Shown here: positions 8,539-16,670 of the stretch, in pieces
Numbering within the stretch: the first letter of the stretch is position 1
Layout: every line of letters begins with the position of its first letter
Translations under genes and position numbers: made by a program
Assembly (NCBI GenBank): GCA_037718865.1
Contig: JBBJMP010000009.1
Span: 204,322-268,321, forward strand
Direction: 5' to 3'
Origin: JADCRZ01 sp037718865
GTDB lineage: Bacteria > Bacteroidota > Bacteroidia > Chitinophagales > Chitinophagaceae
Length of the DNA: 64,000 nucleotides
The notes under the pieces: generated by a model
Database searches by the model: none
Seen by the model: only the letters and a program-made list of their open reading frames with translations
What the model was told of the DNA's origin: nothing

Positions 8539-9870
8539 ATGAATAAACGAAAAGTCTTTCTCTGGAGTATCGTCGTTGCGCTTGGCGGCTTTCTTTTTGG
8601 TTTTGATACAGCCGTAATTTCAGGTGCAGAACAATCCATTCAAAAATTCTGGAACCTTAACACATTTCAGCATGGGTTAACGGTATCCATTGCCCTCGTC
8701 GGTACGGTAATAGGCGCTTTGCTAGGAAATATACCGTCCGACAGATGGGGAAGGAAAAAAACATTGATATTAATTGCTGTATTGTACCTCGTTTCCTCCC
8801 TGGGCACGGCACTTGCCACAAACTGGTATGTATTTCTCGTTTTTCGTTTTATGGGCGGCCTTGGAGTAGGTGCATCCTCAGTGGCAGCGCCTATATATAT
8901 ATCCGAAATTTCTCCTGCAGGATCCAGGGGACGACTGGTGGCCCTGTTTCAATTCAATGTAGTGCTTGGCGTTCTTATCTCTTATTTCTCCAACTACCTC
9001 ATTGGCCAGGGAGGCGAAACATCGTGGAGGTGGATGTTGGGTGTTCAGGCTGTTCCATCACTTCTATACCTGATCCTGTTGCGATTTGTTCCTGAAAGTC
9101 CGAGATGGTTAATGTTAATAAAAGGTAAGGTAGATGAAGCAAGGAAAGTATTCAAGATTATTAATCCTCAACATTACGAGCAGGAATTAGAGGCCATTCA
9201 GAAAAATAATCAGGAAGAGATCGAAACTGGTTTAGCAGGTACGCTGCTATCAAAAAAATATAAATTTCCTATCTTTCTTGCGGTCGTGTTTGCTTTTTTT
9301 AACCAGGTATCCGGCATTAATGCAATTACTTATTATGCGCCGCGTATTTTCGAAATGACCGGCCTGGGCAGGGAGTCCTCGTTACTGTCTACCGTGGGCC
9401 TGGGTGCGGTAAACTTCATCTTCACCCTTATTGCTGTTAATGTAATAGATAAGATAGGAAGGAGGACATTGATGCTAATCGGCTCTTTTGGCCTGATTGC
9501 CACATTGGGCCTGGTATCATTTGTATTTTACAGTGAACAATTCAGCGGCTGGGCAATAACAATTTATTTATTGGTTTACATTGCATTTTTTGCTTTCAGT
9601 CAGGGAGCCGTTATCTGGGTATTTATTTCTGAGATCTTTCCAAATCAGGTCAGAGCCAAAGGACAAACGCTGGGAAGCTTTACGCATTGGATCATGGCAA
9701 CGCTGATTGCCTTCTCTTTTCCTATGCTGGTCGAGAAACTGGGTGGTGGCAATATCTTTCTGTTTTTTTGTATAATGATGATAATCCAACTGTTGTTTGT
9801 CTGGAAGATCATGCCGGAAACAAAAGGAAGATCACTTGAGCAGATAGAACGATCCCTGGTTTTGCATTAA
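8539..9870 (+). CDS. MFS sugar porter (sugar:H+ symporter family)
   Basis: 443 aa with 12 predicted membrane segments. It carries the sugar-porter signatures: GFLFGFDTAVISGA in TM1, DRWGRKK after TM2, PESPRWLM after TM6, GRRTLM in the second half and PETKGRSLEQIE at the C-terminus. The family imports monosaccharides or disaccharides across the inner membrane. It starts 56 bases after the cytochrome c gene and converges on the GH32 gene on the opposite strand. It resembles the second sugar porter at 18962-20335. Substrate unknown; the neighbouring fructanase makes fructose or fructo-oligosaccharides plausible. Confidence 0.9.
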   Translation: MNKRKVFLWSIVVALGGFLFGFDTAVISGAEQSIQKFWNLNTFQHGLTVSIALVGTVIGALLGNIPSDRWGRKKTLILIAVLYLVSSLGTALATNWYVFLVFRFMGGLGVGASSVAAPIYISEISPAGSRGRLVALFQFNVVLGVLISYFSNYLIGQGGETSWRWMLGVQAVPSLLYLILLRFVPESPRWLMLIKGKVDEARKVFKIINPQHYEQELEAIQKNNQEEIETGLAGTLLSKKYKFPIFLAVVFAFFNQVSGINAITYYAPRIFEMTGLGRESSLLSTVGLGAVNFIFTLIAVNVIDKIGRRTLMLIGSFGLIATLGLVSFVFYSEQFSGWAITIYLLVYIAFFAFSQGAVIWVFISEIFPNQVRAKGQTLGSFTHWIMATLIAFSFPMLVEKLGGGNIFLFFCIMMIIQLLFVWKIMPETKGRSLEQIERSLVLH

Positions 9871-9924
9871 CAAAACCCAACCTTTATGTACTGCCTGCAT
9901 TACCCCAATGAAACAGGATGTGAT

Positions 9925-11445
9925 TTAATACCAGATATTCTTTAGATGAGAAAACGATAATTTTTTTATGGTAACATTGTCTGCTGATTGAACAGTTATT
10001 TTATTGTACGGTGTACTGGGAAAGAAAATTTCAGTCATTACGCTTAACCCATCATCAGCAAATAATTCAATGGAACTCACATCTATAATCAGTGAAAGGT
10101 TCATTGACTTTGCATCGGTTAAGCGAGGCGCTACATGTTTGCCAGCGAAGTTTTTATGAAAGTCAACTTTACCTGATCTTGTCCGGTCCGTATAATATTG
10201 CCGCTGCTTTACATCATATCCTAAGACTACTTGTTCACCCAGATCGTTAGATAGTACGATAGAAAAATCGCGTATCTCTTCCAAACGCATATCGATGCGC
10301 CCCGGAATAGGCGTTTTATTTGTTTTTGTTGACAGACTATAGCTTTTAATAATCTGGACGTTTTGAGCAACTATCGGCTGCGACTCAATGTTACTGAGCT
10401 CACGAACCGGTTGCGAAATCACAAAAATATCATTGCCAACACGGTTTAATTTCAATTCCCGTGGTATCGTCATAGCGCTCCGCCACCGTGCGGTTGGCAC
10501 CACGTTGGCATATTGCCAATTGCTCATCCAGCCCAGGAAAATTTTCCGGTTACCTGTATTAAACCAGGTGACACCCGCATAATTATCAGTGCCGTAATCT
10601 ACCCACCTTGTGTCCGTGTGAGCAGGAACGAAATTTTTACCGTCAAACTGGCCTATAAAATACTGTGTGGCCGATCCACCGTTCGGCCCTCCCGGATTTA
10701 TGCTGCACATCAACACCCAGATTTTCTCTCCTTTAAGCTCAAGGTAAAAAAGGTCAGGGCATTCCCATGTTCCACCGTGGGCGCCGGCTTCTTTGCCGAA
10801 CTCACTTTCTTTTATCCAGTTCTTTAAGTCTTTGGACGAATAGAATGTTACCCGGTCTTTTGTGGCTACTGTCATTACCCATTTTTGCCCCGTTTCGTAC
10901 CAGATCACCTTTGGATCACGGAAATCTCTAGTGCCAGGGCTTTTTACTACGGGATTGTTTGCGTATTTCGTCCAGGTTTTTCCTTCGTCAAGGCTATAGG
11001 CAATGCTTTGGTATTGCGAAGAATCTAATTTTTCTTTTGGAGCTTTATAATTAATATGCGTAAAAATTGCCACAAGGGGTATCTTTCCGTTTTTACCAAA
11101 GCCCGATGTGTTGTTGGCATCGACGACAGCGCTGCCGGAAGCCATGAGACCCAGACTGTCGGGCGAAAGGGCTACCGGCCCTTCAGTCCAATGCACCAGA
11201 TCTTTACTGGTGGCATGTCCCCAGTGGTTCGGCCCCCATACAGTGCTATCCGGATAATACTGGAAGAACAAATGATACACGCCTTTATAAAATACCATCC
11301 CGTTGGGATCATTCATCCAGTTTGCTTTCTGGGAGAAATGAATCTGGGGACGATGCATTTCATGGTATAGGGATTGACCGGTTAGCTGCTGCAGAAATGC
11401 ACTGGTAACAAAAGTGATTACATATACATATTTTGTGGCTTTCAT
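9925..11445 (-). CDS. Glycoside hydrolase family 32 fructanase/levanase-like enzyme
   Basis: 506 aa with a signal peptide (cleavage near LTGQ). All three GH32 catalytic elements are present: WMNDPNG with nucleophile D46, FRDPKV with transition-state stabiliser D177, and WECPDLF with acid/base E228. A C-terminal beta-sandwich follows (SIELFADDGLSVMTEIFFP). GH32 enzymes release fructose from levan, inulin or sucrose. With no lipobox it is probably periplasmic. It is transcribed divergently from the Gfo/Idh-RLP operon. A TTG-N18-TTAATTTG promoter with a LacI-type operator inside lies about 110 bases upstream. It closely resembles the lipoprotein GH32 at 28746-30359, for example in the long shared segment around YYPDSTVWGP. 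Confidence 0.94.
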   Translation of the reverse strand: MKATKYVYVITFVTSAFLQQLTGQSLYHEMHRPQIHFSQKANWMNDPNGMVFYKGVYHLFFQYYPDSTVWGPNHWGHATSKDLVHWTEGPVALSPDSLGLMASGSAVVDANNTSGFGKNGKIPLVAIFTHINYKAPKEKLDSSQYQSIAYSLDEGKTWTKYANNPVVKSPGTRDFRDPKVIWYETGQKWVMTVATKDRVTFYSSKDLKNWIKESEFGKEAGAHGGTWECPDLFYLELKGEKIWVLMCSINPGGPNGGSATQYFIGQFDGKNFVPAHTDTRWVDYGTDNYAGVTWFNTGNRKIFLGWMSNWQYANVVPTARWRSAMTIPRELKLNRVGNDIFVISQPVRELSNIESQPIVAQNVQIIKSYSLSTKTNKTPIPGRIDMRLEEIRDFSIVLSNDLGEQVVLGYDVKQRQYYTDRTRSGKVDFHKNFAGKHVAPRLTDAKSMNLSLIIDVSSIELFADDGLSVMTEIFFPSTPYNKITVQSADNVTIKKLSFSHLKNIWY

Positions 11446-11557
11446 TTCATTAAGTTTCTATAAAGTAATGACTCATTTCATCTGTTTATATCGAAGCTGA
11501 ATATGTTTTCAAGTACCGGAGTTTTCACACTGAAGAGAAAAACAAAAAAAGGAATAC

Positions 11558-11586
11558 CAAATTAAATAATTTAAACGATTAAGCAA
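11558..11586 (-). promoter_or_regulatory. Promoter of the GH32 gene
   Basis: Read on the minus strand: TTG at 11586-11584, an 18-base spacer, then TTAATTTG at 11565-11558, one mismatch from the Bacteroidota -7 consensus TAnnTTTG. The spacer contains the operator, as at 18742-18771. Confidence 0.55.
11571..11582. promoter_or_regulatory. LacI-family operator, site A
   Basis: TTAAACGATTAA, a near-palindrome with a central CG as LacI-family proteins prefer. On the minus strand the wider context is TTGCTTAATCGTTTAAA, almost the same as site D. It lies between the -33 and -7 elements of the leftward GH32 promoter and upstream of the rightward -7-like element. The likely ligand-responsive repressor is the LacI protein encoded at 17711-18730. 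Confidence 0.65.
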
Positions 11587-11596
11587 GATTTTTCTA

Positions 11597-11604
11597 TAAA
11601 TTTG
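11597..11604 (+). promoter_or_regulatory. -7-like element of the RLP operon
   Basis: TAAATTTG matches TAnnTTTG exactly. No TTG is present at the right distance upstream; that position is occupied by operator site A. The leader to the Gfo/Idh ATG would be about 165 bases. Confidence 0.4.
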
Positions 11605-11777
11605 TTTTAGCATGGAATGGCACGGTTTGCTAGCTGCTTAGCGACCAATTTCTCCTTCCTGAAATAATCCTTACCATTTTTTTTAACGCATCGTCTACTC
11701 CGTATAAATGTTAAATGAATGCGGAACATCCGGTCGATCACGGCTTATATCTAACGGTTTAATAAGAAATAAAAGTT

Positions 11778-12854
11778 ATGAAAAAGGAGGAAAAACGTTT
11801 AAGGGTAGGTGTTTTAGGATGTGGAACTATTTCACAGGCTGCTCATTTCGAATCCTGCCGTAAATCGCGCAATGTTGAATTATATGCTATATGTGATGTT
11901 GCAGTGGATCTGTTGGAAAAGATGTCCGTAATTCATGATGTCCGGACTACATATAACAACTATGACGAGATGCTGGCAGACCCCCGGGTAGAAGCCGTTA
12001 TCATTGGAATAGCCGATCAGTTTCATGTTCCGGCTGCATTAAAAGCCGTTGAGGCAGGCAAGCATGTGCTGATTGAAAAACCATTGGGTGTAACCATAGA
12101 AGAGTGTGAGCAGTTAAAAAATAAAGTAAAGTCATCAGGCCTGGTTTTCCAGGTTGGTAATATGAAACGCTTTGACCAGGGTATTGCTTACGCACAACAG
12201 TTTATTAAGGAAGAGATGGGACAAATTCTCGCCCTGAAAGCATGGTATTGCGATAGCACGTACAGATATACGCTCACAGATAATGTAATGCCGGTAATTG
12301 AACAAAGTGCCAAAGCAAAAAAACCCGAAGGGAATCCGAAGCTCGATAAGGAACGCTATTATATGCTTACACATGGCAGTCATTTAGTAGATACCGCAAG
12401 ATTTTTAGGCGGAAACATTTTAAGCGTTCAAGCCTGGCACGTTGAAAAGTACGGTGCATATAGCTGGTTTGTGATATTGGAGTATGAAAACGGAAGTATG
12501 GGTCATTTGGACTTAACAATAGCCGTTCGTATGGATTGGCACGAGGGGTTTGAAGTGTATGGCGAATACGGAAGTGTTGTAGCTAAAACGTACAATCCCT
12601 GGTTATTTAAATCCAGCGATGTCAATGTGTTTTCGTCTAAAGACCATGTTTACCGGCGGCCGTTGGGTGAGGATGGGCATTTTTACAAATTACAGGTAGA
12701 AGGGTTTGCCGATGTTATCTTACACCAGACCCCTATGCACGGGGCCACAATAGAGGATGGCATTGCTGCCATGCGGGCCATGGTAGCCATTTCCAGGTCG
12801 GTAAAAGAAGGTAAAAAAATAAGGCTGGAAGATGTTGCCGGAGGAGTAAAATAA
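11778..12854 (+). CDS. Gfo/Idh/MocA-family NAD(P)-dependent oxidoreductase
   Basis: 358 aa. An N-terminal Rossmann fold (VGVLGCGTISQAAHF, residues about 9-23) is followed by the family's catalytic EKP motif in VLIEKPLGV. The C-terminal alpha/beta domain has a catalytic-type His in MLTHGSHLVDTARFLGG. Family members oxidise sugars, inositols or sugar acids at a hydroxyl carbon. No signal peptide, so cytoplasmic, unlike the Tat-like relative at 30783. It is the first gene of a compact operon: the next ATG lies 6 bases after its stop. It probably makes the first, oxidative, step of the pathway that includes the RLP; this is inferred from position. Substrate unknown. Confidence 0.88.
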   Translation: MKKEEKRLRVGVLGCGTISQAAHFESCRKSRNVELYAICDVAVDLLEKMSVIHDVRTTYNNYDEMLADPRVEAVIIGIADQFHVPAALKAVEAGKHVLIEKPLGVTIEECEQLKNKVKSSGLVFQVGNMKRFDQGIAYAQQFIKEEMGQILALKAWYCDSTYRYTLTDNVMPVIEQSAKAKKPEGNPKLDKERYYMLTHGSHLVDTARFLGGNILSVQAWHVEKYGAYSWFVILEYENGSMGHLDLTIAVRMDWHEGFEVYGEYGSVVAKTYNPWLFKSSDVNVFSSKDHVYRRPLGEDGHFYKLQVEGFADVILHQTPMHGATIEDGIAAMRAMVAISRSVKEGKKIRLEDVAGGVK

Positions 12855-12860
12855 TCTGTT

Positions 12861-13712
12861 ATGAATATTGGAATTTTTGCCAAGACATTTTTGCAGCCCT
12901 CTCTGGAGGGGGTGTTGGATAGCGTTTGTGAATATGGATTAAACCAAATTCAATTCAACATGTCTTGCGCCGGCCTTTCTTCTTTACCGGACCATATTGA
13001 TCCCGTTATTGCACAAACGATTCAGCACGAGACCCACATCCGTAACATCCAGATCGCCGCCGTTTCCGGAACGTTTAATATGATCCATCCTGACGTAGCC
13101 GAACGCCAATTGGGCCTAAACAGATTGCGTACCCTTGCAAGGGCTTGTAAAGACATGGGAACATCGGTGATAACCTTATGCACCGGTACCCGCGACCCTG
13201 ATAACATATGGCGAAAGCATCCCGCTAACTCAGACAGCTCTGCATGGAAAGACCTGTTGGAAACAATGGAAAAGGCTATCGGGATTGCCGAAGACTACAG
13301 CCTGACGTTAGCCTTCGAGCCTGAAGCGGCAAACGTGATTGACACGGCAGAAAAGGGACAAAAGCTATTAAATGAAGTCCGATCTGACCACCTCAAAGTC
13401 GCAATGGATGCTGCTAACCTGTTTCAAATCCATAATGTAAAGCGTATGAAGGAGACTATGGAAAACGCATTTCATTTACTAGGGAGTGATATAGTGATTG
13501 CACACGCCAAGGACATTGTAATCGATATTGACGACCTGGAGTTTAAAGCTGCAGGAAAAGGTTTGCTGGACTACGATACATACCTGACCCTGTTGGAAGC
13601 TTACAACTTCAGGGGGCCGCTAATTTTGCACGGCCTGGAAGAGCAGGAGGTAGAAACGAGCATACACTTTTTAAAACAGAAACTATCTCTTATTAAACGG
13701 GAAACCGCATAA
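12861..13712 (+). CDS. Sugar phosphate isomerase/epimerase (xylose-isomerase-like TIM barrel)
   Basis: 283 aa, cytoplasmic, no signal peptide. Expected metal-ligand positions are visible: Glu in LAFEPEAANV, Asp in VAMDAANLF, His in IAHAKDIV and Glu in LHGLEEQEVE. Relatives include tagatose/psicose 3-epimerases, hydroxypyruvate isomerase and inosose isomerases or dehydratases. It sits 6 bases after the Gfo/Idh gene and its stop is one base from the next ATG, so the three genes are tightly co-translated. In Gfo/Idh-isomerase pairs the isomerase often acts on the keto-sugar made by the dehydrogenase. That is the working inference here. Confidence 0.85.
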   Translation: MNIGIFAKTFLQPSLEGVLDSVCEYGLNQIQFNMSCAGLSSLPDHIDPVIAQTIQHETHIRNIQIAAVSGTFNMIHPDVAERQLGLNRLRTLARACKDMGTSVITLCTGTRDPDNIWRKHPANSDSSAWKDLLETMEKAIGIAEDYSLTLAFEPEAANVIDTAEKGQKLLNEVRSDHLKVAMDAANLFQIHNVKRMKETMENAFHLLGSDIVIAHAKDIVIDIDDLEFKAAGKGLLDYDTYLTLLEAYNFRGPLILHGLEEQEVETSIHFLKQKLSLIKRETA

Positions 13713-13713
13713 G

Positions 13714-14517
13714 ATGCCATACTTTGAACATAACGAATTACTGTTTCATTATATTCAAACCGCTCAGGGAAAACCTTTCATTTTTCAGCACGGCTTAGGT
13801 GGAAGTGTGGACCAAATAATAAAAATATACTCTCCACCAGCGGGCGTAAAGCTTGTTTCCTGTGATTTCAGGGCGCATGGGAAGACGGCAACTGGCTGGA
13901 GTGACCAACTCAATTTCAACACTTTTGCTGATGACATCGTAGCGCTTATGGATCACCTCCACCTGGATCAGGCGATCGTTGGCGGAATATCAATGGGGGC
14001 TGCCGTTGCACTGAATTTCGTTCTGCGTTACCCAGCTCTGGCCTCCGGACTGATCCTTGTCCGGCCAGCATGGCTGGATGGACCAATGGAAAAAAAATTC
14101 AACGAAATATTCAAGCTCATTGCACAATTGGTACGGGAGTACGGACTTGAAGCCGGTCGTCAACTATTTATGCATGCTGATATCTATATTCAATTATTTA
14201 AGGAGTCCCCAGGTACTGCCCAGTCATTCCTTGGACAATTTAATGATGAAAGATTAGCTGAGACCGCGGTAAAGTTTGAACGCCTCCCTGACGATTCACC
14301 CAGTAAAAACCGGGAAGAATGGAAGAGTCTTACCACTCCAACACTTATTCTTGCAAATAGATCAGATCCTGTTCATCCCTTTGAATACGGTTTGGAATAT
14401 TCATCTGCCATAAGCCGGGCTGAATTTAGAGAAATAACACCCAAATCGATAAGCGAAGAACAACACAACAAGGACGTTCAGAAAAATATAGACTTGTTTA
14501 TCACTAGTCTGCTATAA
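13714..14517 (+). CDS. Alpha/beta-fold hydrolase, possible lactonase or beta-ketoacid hydrolase
   Basis: 267 aa. Classic alpha/beta-hydrolase elements are present: oxyanion HG in FQHGLGGS (about residue 25), nucleophile Ser in GGISMGAA (about residue 92), acid Asp in ANRSDPVHP and a late His in SEEQHNKDV. No signal peptide. It starts one base after the preceding stop. Related proteins in sugar-acid operons hydrolyse lactones (for example 3-oxoadipate enol-lactonase-like enzymes). In this operon, opening a lactone made by the dehydrogenase is the most sensible role, but esters or other C-C bonds cannot be excluded. Confidence 0.85.
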   Translation: MPYFEHNELLFHYIQTAQGKPFIFQHGLGGSVDQIIKIYSPPAGVKLVSCDFRAHGKTATGWSDQLNFNTFADDIVALMDHLHLDQAIVGGISMGAAVALNFVLRYPALASGLILVRPAWLDGPMEKKFNEIFKLIAQLVREYGLEAGRQLFMHADIYIQLFKESPGTAQSFLGQFNDERLAETAVKFERLPDDSPSKNREEWKSLTTPTLILANRSDPVHPFEYGLEYSSAISRAEFREITPKSISEEQHNKDVQKNIDLFITSLL

Positions 14518-14555
14518 ATTTTAATGTCATTTTATAAAATTTAAAAACATGAGTT

Positions 14556-15278
14556 ATGAGTATATGGCATGAATTCCCTGACAATCGTATACTGGCCGAG
14601 CTTTCACTTTGGTCAGCCGATTTGGCGAATCTGGCGGAAGAAATAAACCGAATGGACCCGTATGCCGATTTCTATCATATTGATACAGCCGACGGACATT
14701 TTGCACCCCAGTTTCTTTTTTTTCCTGACCTCGTTGCCCGGCTTCGCCAACTGACCAGGAAGCCGTTTCATGTGCATTTAATGGTTGACAGTGCCATCCT
14801 TTTACATCAAATTGATCAGTTTATTGAAGCCGGCGCGGACATTATTACGATCTGGTACGAGAACGGTGAGGTTGTTCCAAATGCTCTTGATCAGATCCGC
14901 AGTGCAAATCTTACTGCAGGGATGTCTTTGGGATTAGAGACGCCCCCTGAAGTGATCATTCCCTATTTTGATCGCATCGACCTCGTTACAATGATGGGAA
15001 CCCGGGTTGGGGTGAAGGGACAGGACCTGTCGGAACAGGCGTGCACCCGTATGAATGCCATGCGGCAGTTAATTTGGGAACACGGTTATTCAGGCAAGAT
15101 CAAACTTGCGGCGGATGGCGGTAATCGTTCCCATACCGTGCCGGCCTTGCGTGCTGCCGGTGCGGATACAGTCGTTTTAGGATCGCTGGCCTACGGCAGC
15201 CAGAATCTGAAACAAACCTTCGATTGGCTTTGGTCCCTGGCGGGTCCACCACAGGAGCAAGTCAATTTGCACACATGA
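14556..15278 (+). CDS. Ribulose-phosphate 3-epimerase-family protein
   Basis: 240 aa TIM barrel. The metal and catalytic residues of the family are kept: His and Asp in FYHIDTADGHF, His in FHVHLMVD and Asp in KLAADGGN. The early Ser of the usual SILSAD motif is kept in LSLWSAD. The sequence is divergent elsewhere, for example IIPYFDRIDLVTMMG. Family enzymes interconvert ribulose-5-P and xylulose-5-P or allulose-6-P and fructose-6-P, acting at C3. It lies just before the RLP gene, so a pentulose- or hexulose-phosphate made by this pathway is a plausible substrate. It is probably a dedicated paralogue rather than the housekeeping Rpe. Confidence 0.85.
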   Translation: MSIWHEFPDNRILAELSLWSADLANLAEEINRMDPYADFYHIDTADGHFAPQFLFFPDLVARLRQLTRKPFHVHLMVDSAILLHQIDQFIEAGADIITIWYENGEVVPNALDQIRSANLTAGMSLGLETPPEVIIPYFDRIDLVTMMGTRVGVKGQDLSEQACTRMNAMRQLIWEHGYSGKIKLAADGGNRSHTVPALRAAGADTVVLGSLAYGSQNLKQTFDWLWSLAGPPQEQVNLHT

Positions 15279-15383
15279 TACCAACGGAAAAATTTCCCTA
15301 TCTCATCAATGCCGGAAATTATGCTCAAAGAAAGCGCTTAATTAAAATAGTAACACCCATTATAAACAAGTAAAATTCAATAT

Positions 15384-16565
15384 ATGGAAAATTTGTTAAA
15401 TCGTTTACACAGTCCGGAGGACAGTGTTGTGGCAACCTATTACATTGAAACCAAAGGCGACCTCGCACAGGTTGCCCGGGAACTGGTAGTGCTTGAGACG
15501 ACCGCTCCATGGGTTGCAGCTACGCAGCCAACCGATCTTTACCTGCAAGCCGTAGGTGAAGTTCTGGAGGTAAAACCAACCGGTCCCGGCCGCGGTTACA
15601 TTTCCCTGCTTTATCCCCTTATCAACATGGATTTGGAAGAATCGGCCTTCCCCTGCTTATGGCTTTCCATGATCGGGGGGCCTACCTTCGCATTGGCCTC
15701 TTATGAGAAATCGCGGCTCGTGGACTTTGCGATTCCGCAGGTTATGATGGATAAATTTCCAGGCCCGGCCTTTGGCATCGACGGTACGCGGCAGCTTTTA
15801 AATTTAACCAATGATGAATTGATGGTTGGAACTATTGTTAAACCTACTGCCGGTTTAACGCCTGAAGAGGTAGCTGACTTTGCCTACCAGGCTGCACTCG
15901 GCGGCATCTGCTTCATCAAAGACGATGAAAAGATGATGAATACAACCTATTGTCCTCTTGGTCTGCGGGTGAAATTAGTTTCTGCGGCACTGCGCCGTGC
16001 CGAAGCGGAAACAGGCCTTAAAGTGTTATATGCTGCTCATATTACCACTACGCCTGACCGGATCATTGGTCGTGCCCTCGAGGCCCTCGAGAATGGAGCA
16101 ACGGCGCTGATGGTCAACTTTTTTGCCGCCGGTTTTTCCTCGCTGCAGTTGCTGCGCCAGCATCCTGACATCAACGTGCCCATTTATGCTCATTGCGGTG
16201 GGCGCGAAGCACTGGGAAGAGCCACAGGCCAGGGAATTTCACCTTCAGCAGTTGTTAAAATGGTAAGACTGCTCGGGGGCGATTATTTCCGGGCGGGTAT
16301 GCATGCCAGTTACCTGGTTGACACAGATGAAGACATTGAGACGATGCACGAGGCAGCCACCGGGACCTGGTGTTCCCTAAAGCCAATACTGCCAGCCGTT
16401 TCCGGGGGATTAAATCCAAAAACAATAGGGGTCAATGTAAGTCGCCTGGGGCGGGATAACCTGTTCCTGGCAGGAACAGGTATCTTATCAAATCCGGCCG
16501 GACCTAAAGCAGGCGTTCAAGCGCTGGTGGAAGCCGCCGCGGGTATCGAATCGGTTGCTATATAA
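15384..16565 (+). CDS. RuBisCO-like protein (RLP; form IV-type, large-subunit family)
   Basis: 393 aa, shorter than true RuBisCO large subunits (about 470). The family core is clear: K153 in VKPTAGL (equivalent to spinach K175) and the metal site FIKDDE with K179, D181 and E182 (K201/D203/E204). H270 in YAHCGG corresponds to H294 and S340 in VSGGLNP to S379. Missing or changed: the loop-6 lysine (K334) is absent in GMHASYLVD, H327 is replaced by R303, and N123 by Gly in MIGGP. So it should not carboxylate RuBP. Known RLPs act as enolases, isomerases, or decarboxylases/transcarboxylases of 3-oxo-isoapionate-4-phosphate (OiaX/OiaT). With a kinase and dehydrogenase beside it, a role on a phosphorylated keto-acid is likely (inference). 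Confidence 0.9.
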   Translation: MENLLNRLHSPEDSVVATYYIETKGDLAQVARELVVLETTAPWVAATQPTDLYLQAVGEVLEVKPTGPGRGYISLLYPLINMDLEESAFPCLWLSMIGGPTFALASYEKSRLVDFAIPQVMMDKFPGPAFGIDGTRQLLNLTNDELMVGTIVKPTAGLTPEEVADFAYQAALGGICFIKDDEKMMNTTYCPLGLRVKLVSAALRRAEAETGLKVLYAAHITTTPDRIIGRALEALENGATALMVNFFAAGFSSLQLLRQHPDINVPIYAHCGGREALGRATGQGISPSAVVKMVRLLGGDYFRAGMHASYLVDTDEDIETMHEAATGTWCSLKPILPAVSGGLNPKTIGVNVSRLGRDNLFLAGTGILSNPAGPKAGVQALVEAAAGIESVAI

Positions 16566-16670
16566 CGGATGTCAGAATTGCCAGAGAAGAAAGGAACCAA
16601 AACAATTTTAGTAACCACTGGCTGGACCGTTAAATGATCGCCATTCTGCCAGCGCCTGAAATTTTGATAT

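Larger units (their letters stand above)
11446..11777. promoter_or_regulatory. Divergent control region between the GH32 gene and the RLP operon
   Basis: A 332-base region with no gene. It holds one LacI-type operator (11571-11582), a leftward promoter for the GH32 gene (11558-11586) and a rightward -7-like element TAAATTTG (11597-11604). A poorer operator-like half lies near 11752 (TAACGGTTTAA). One bound repressor could therefore control both directions. Confidence 0.6.

Noticed and set aside
15332..15339. Operator AAGCGCTT before the RLP gene
   Set aside because: An 8-base palindrome with no second copy near the other regulon genes; too short to support.
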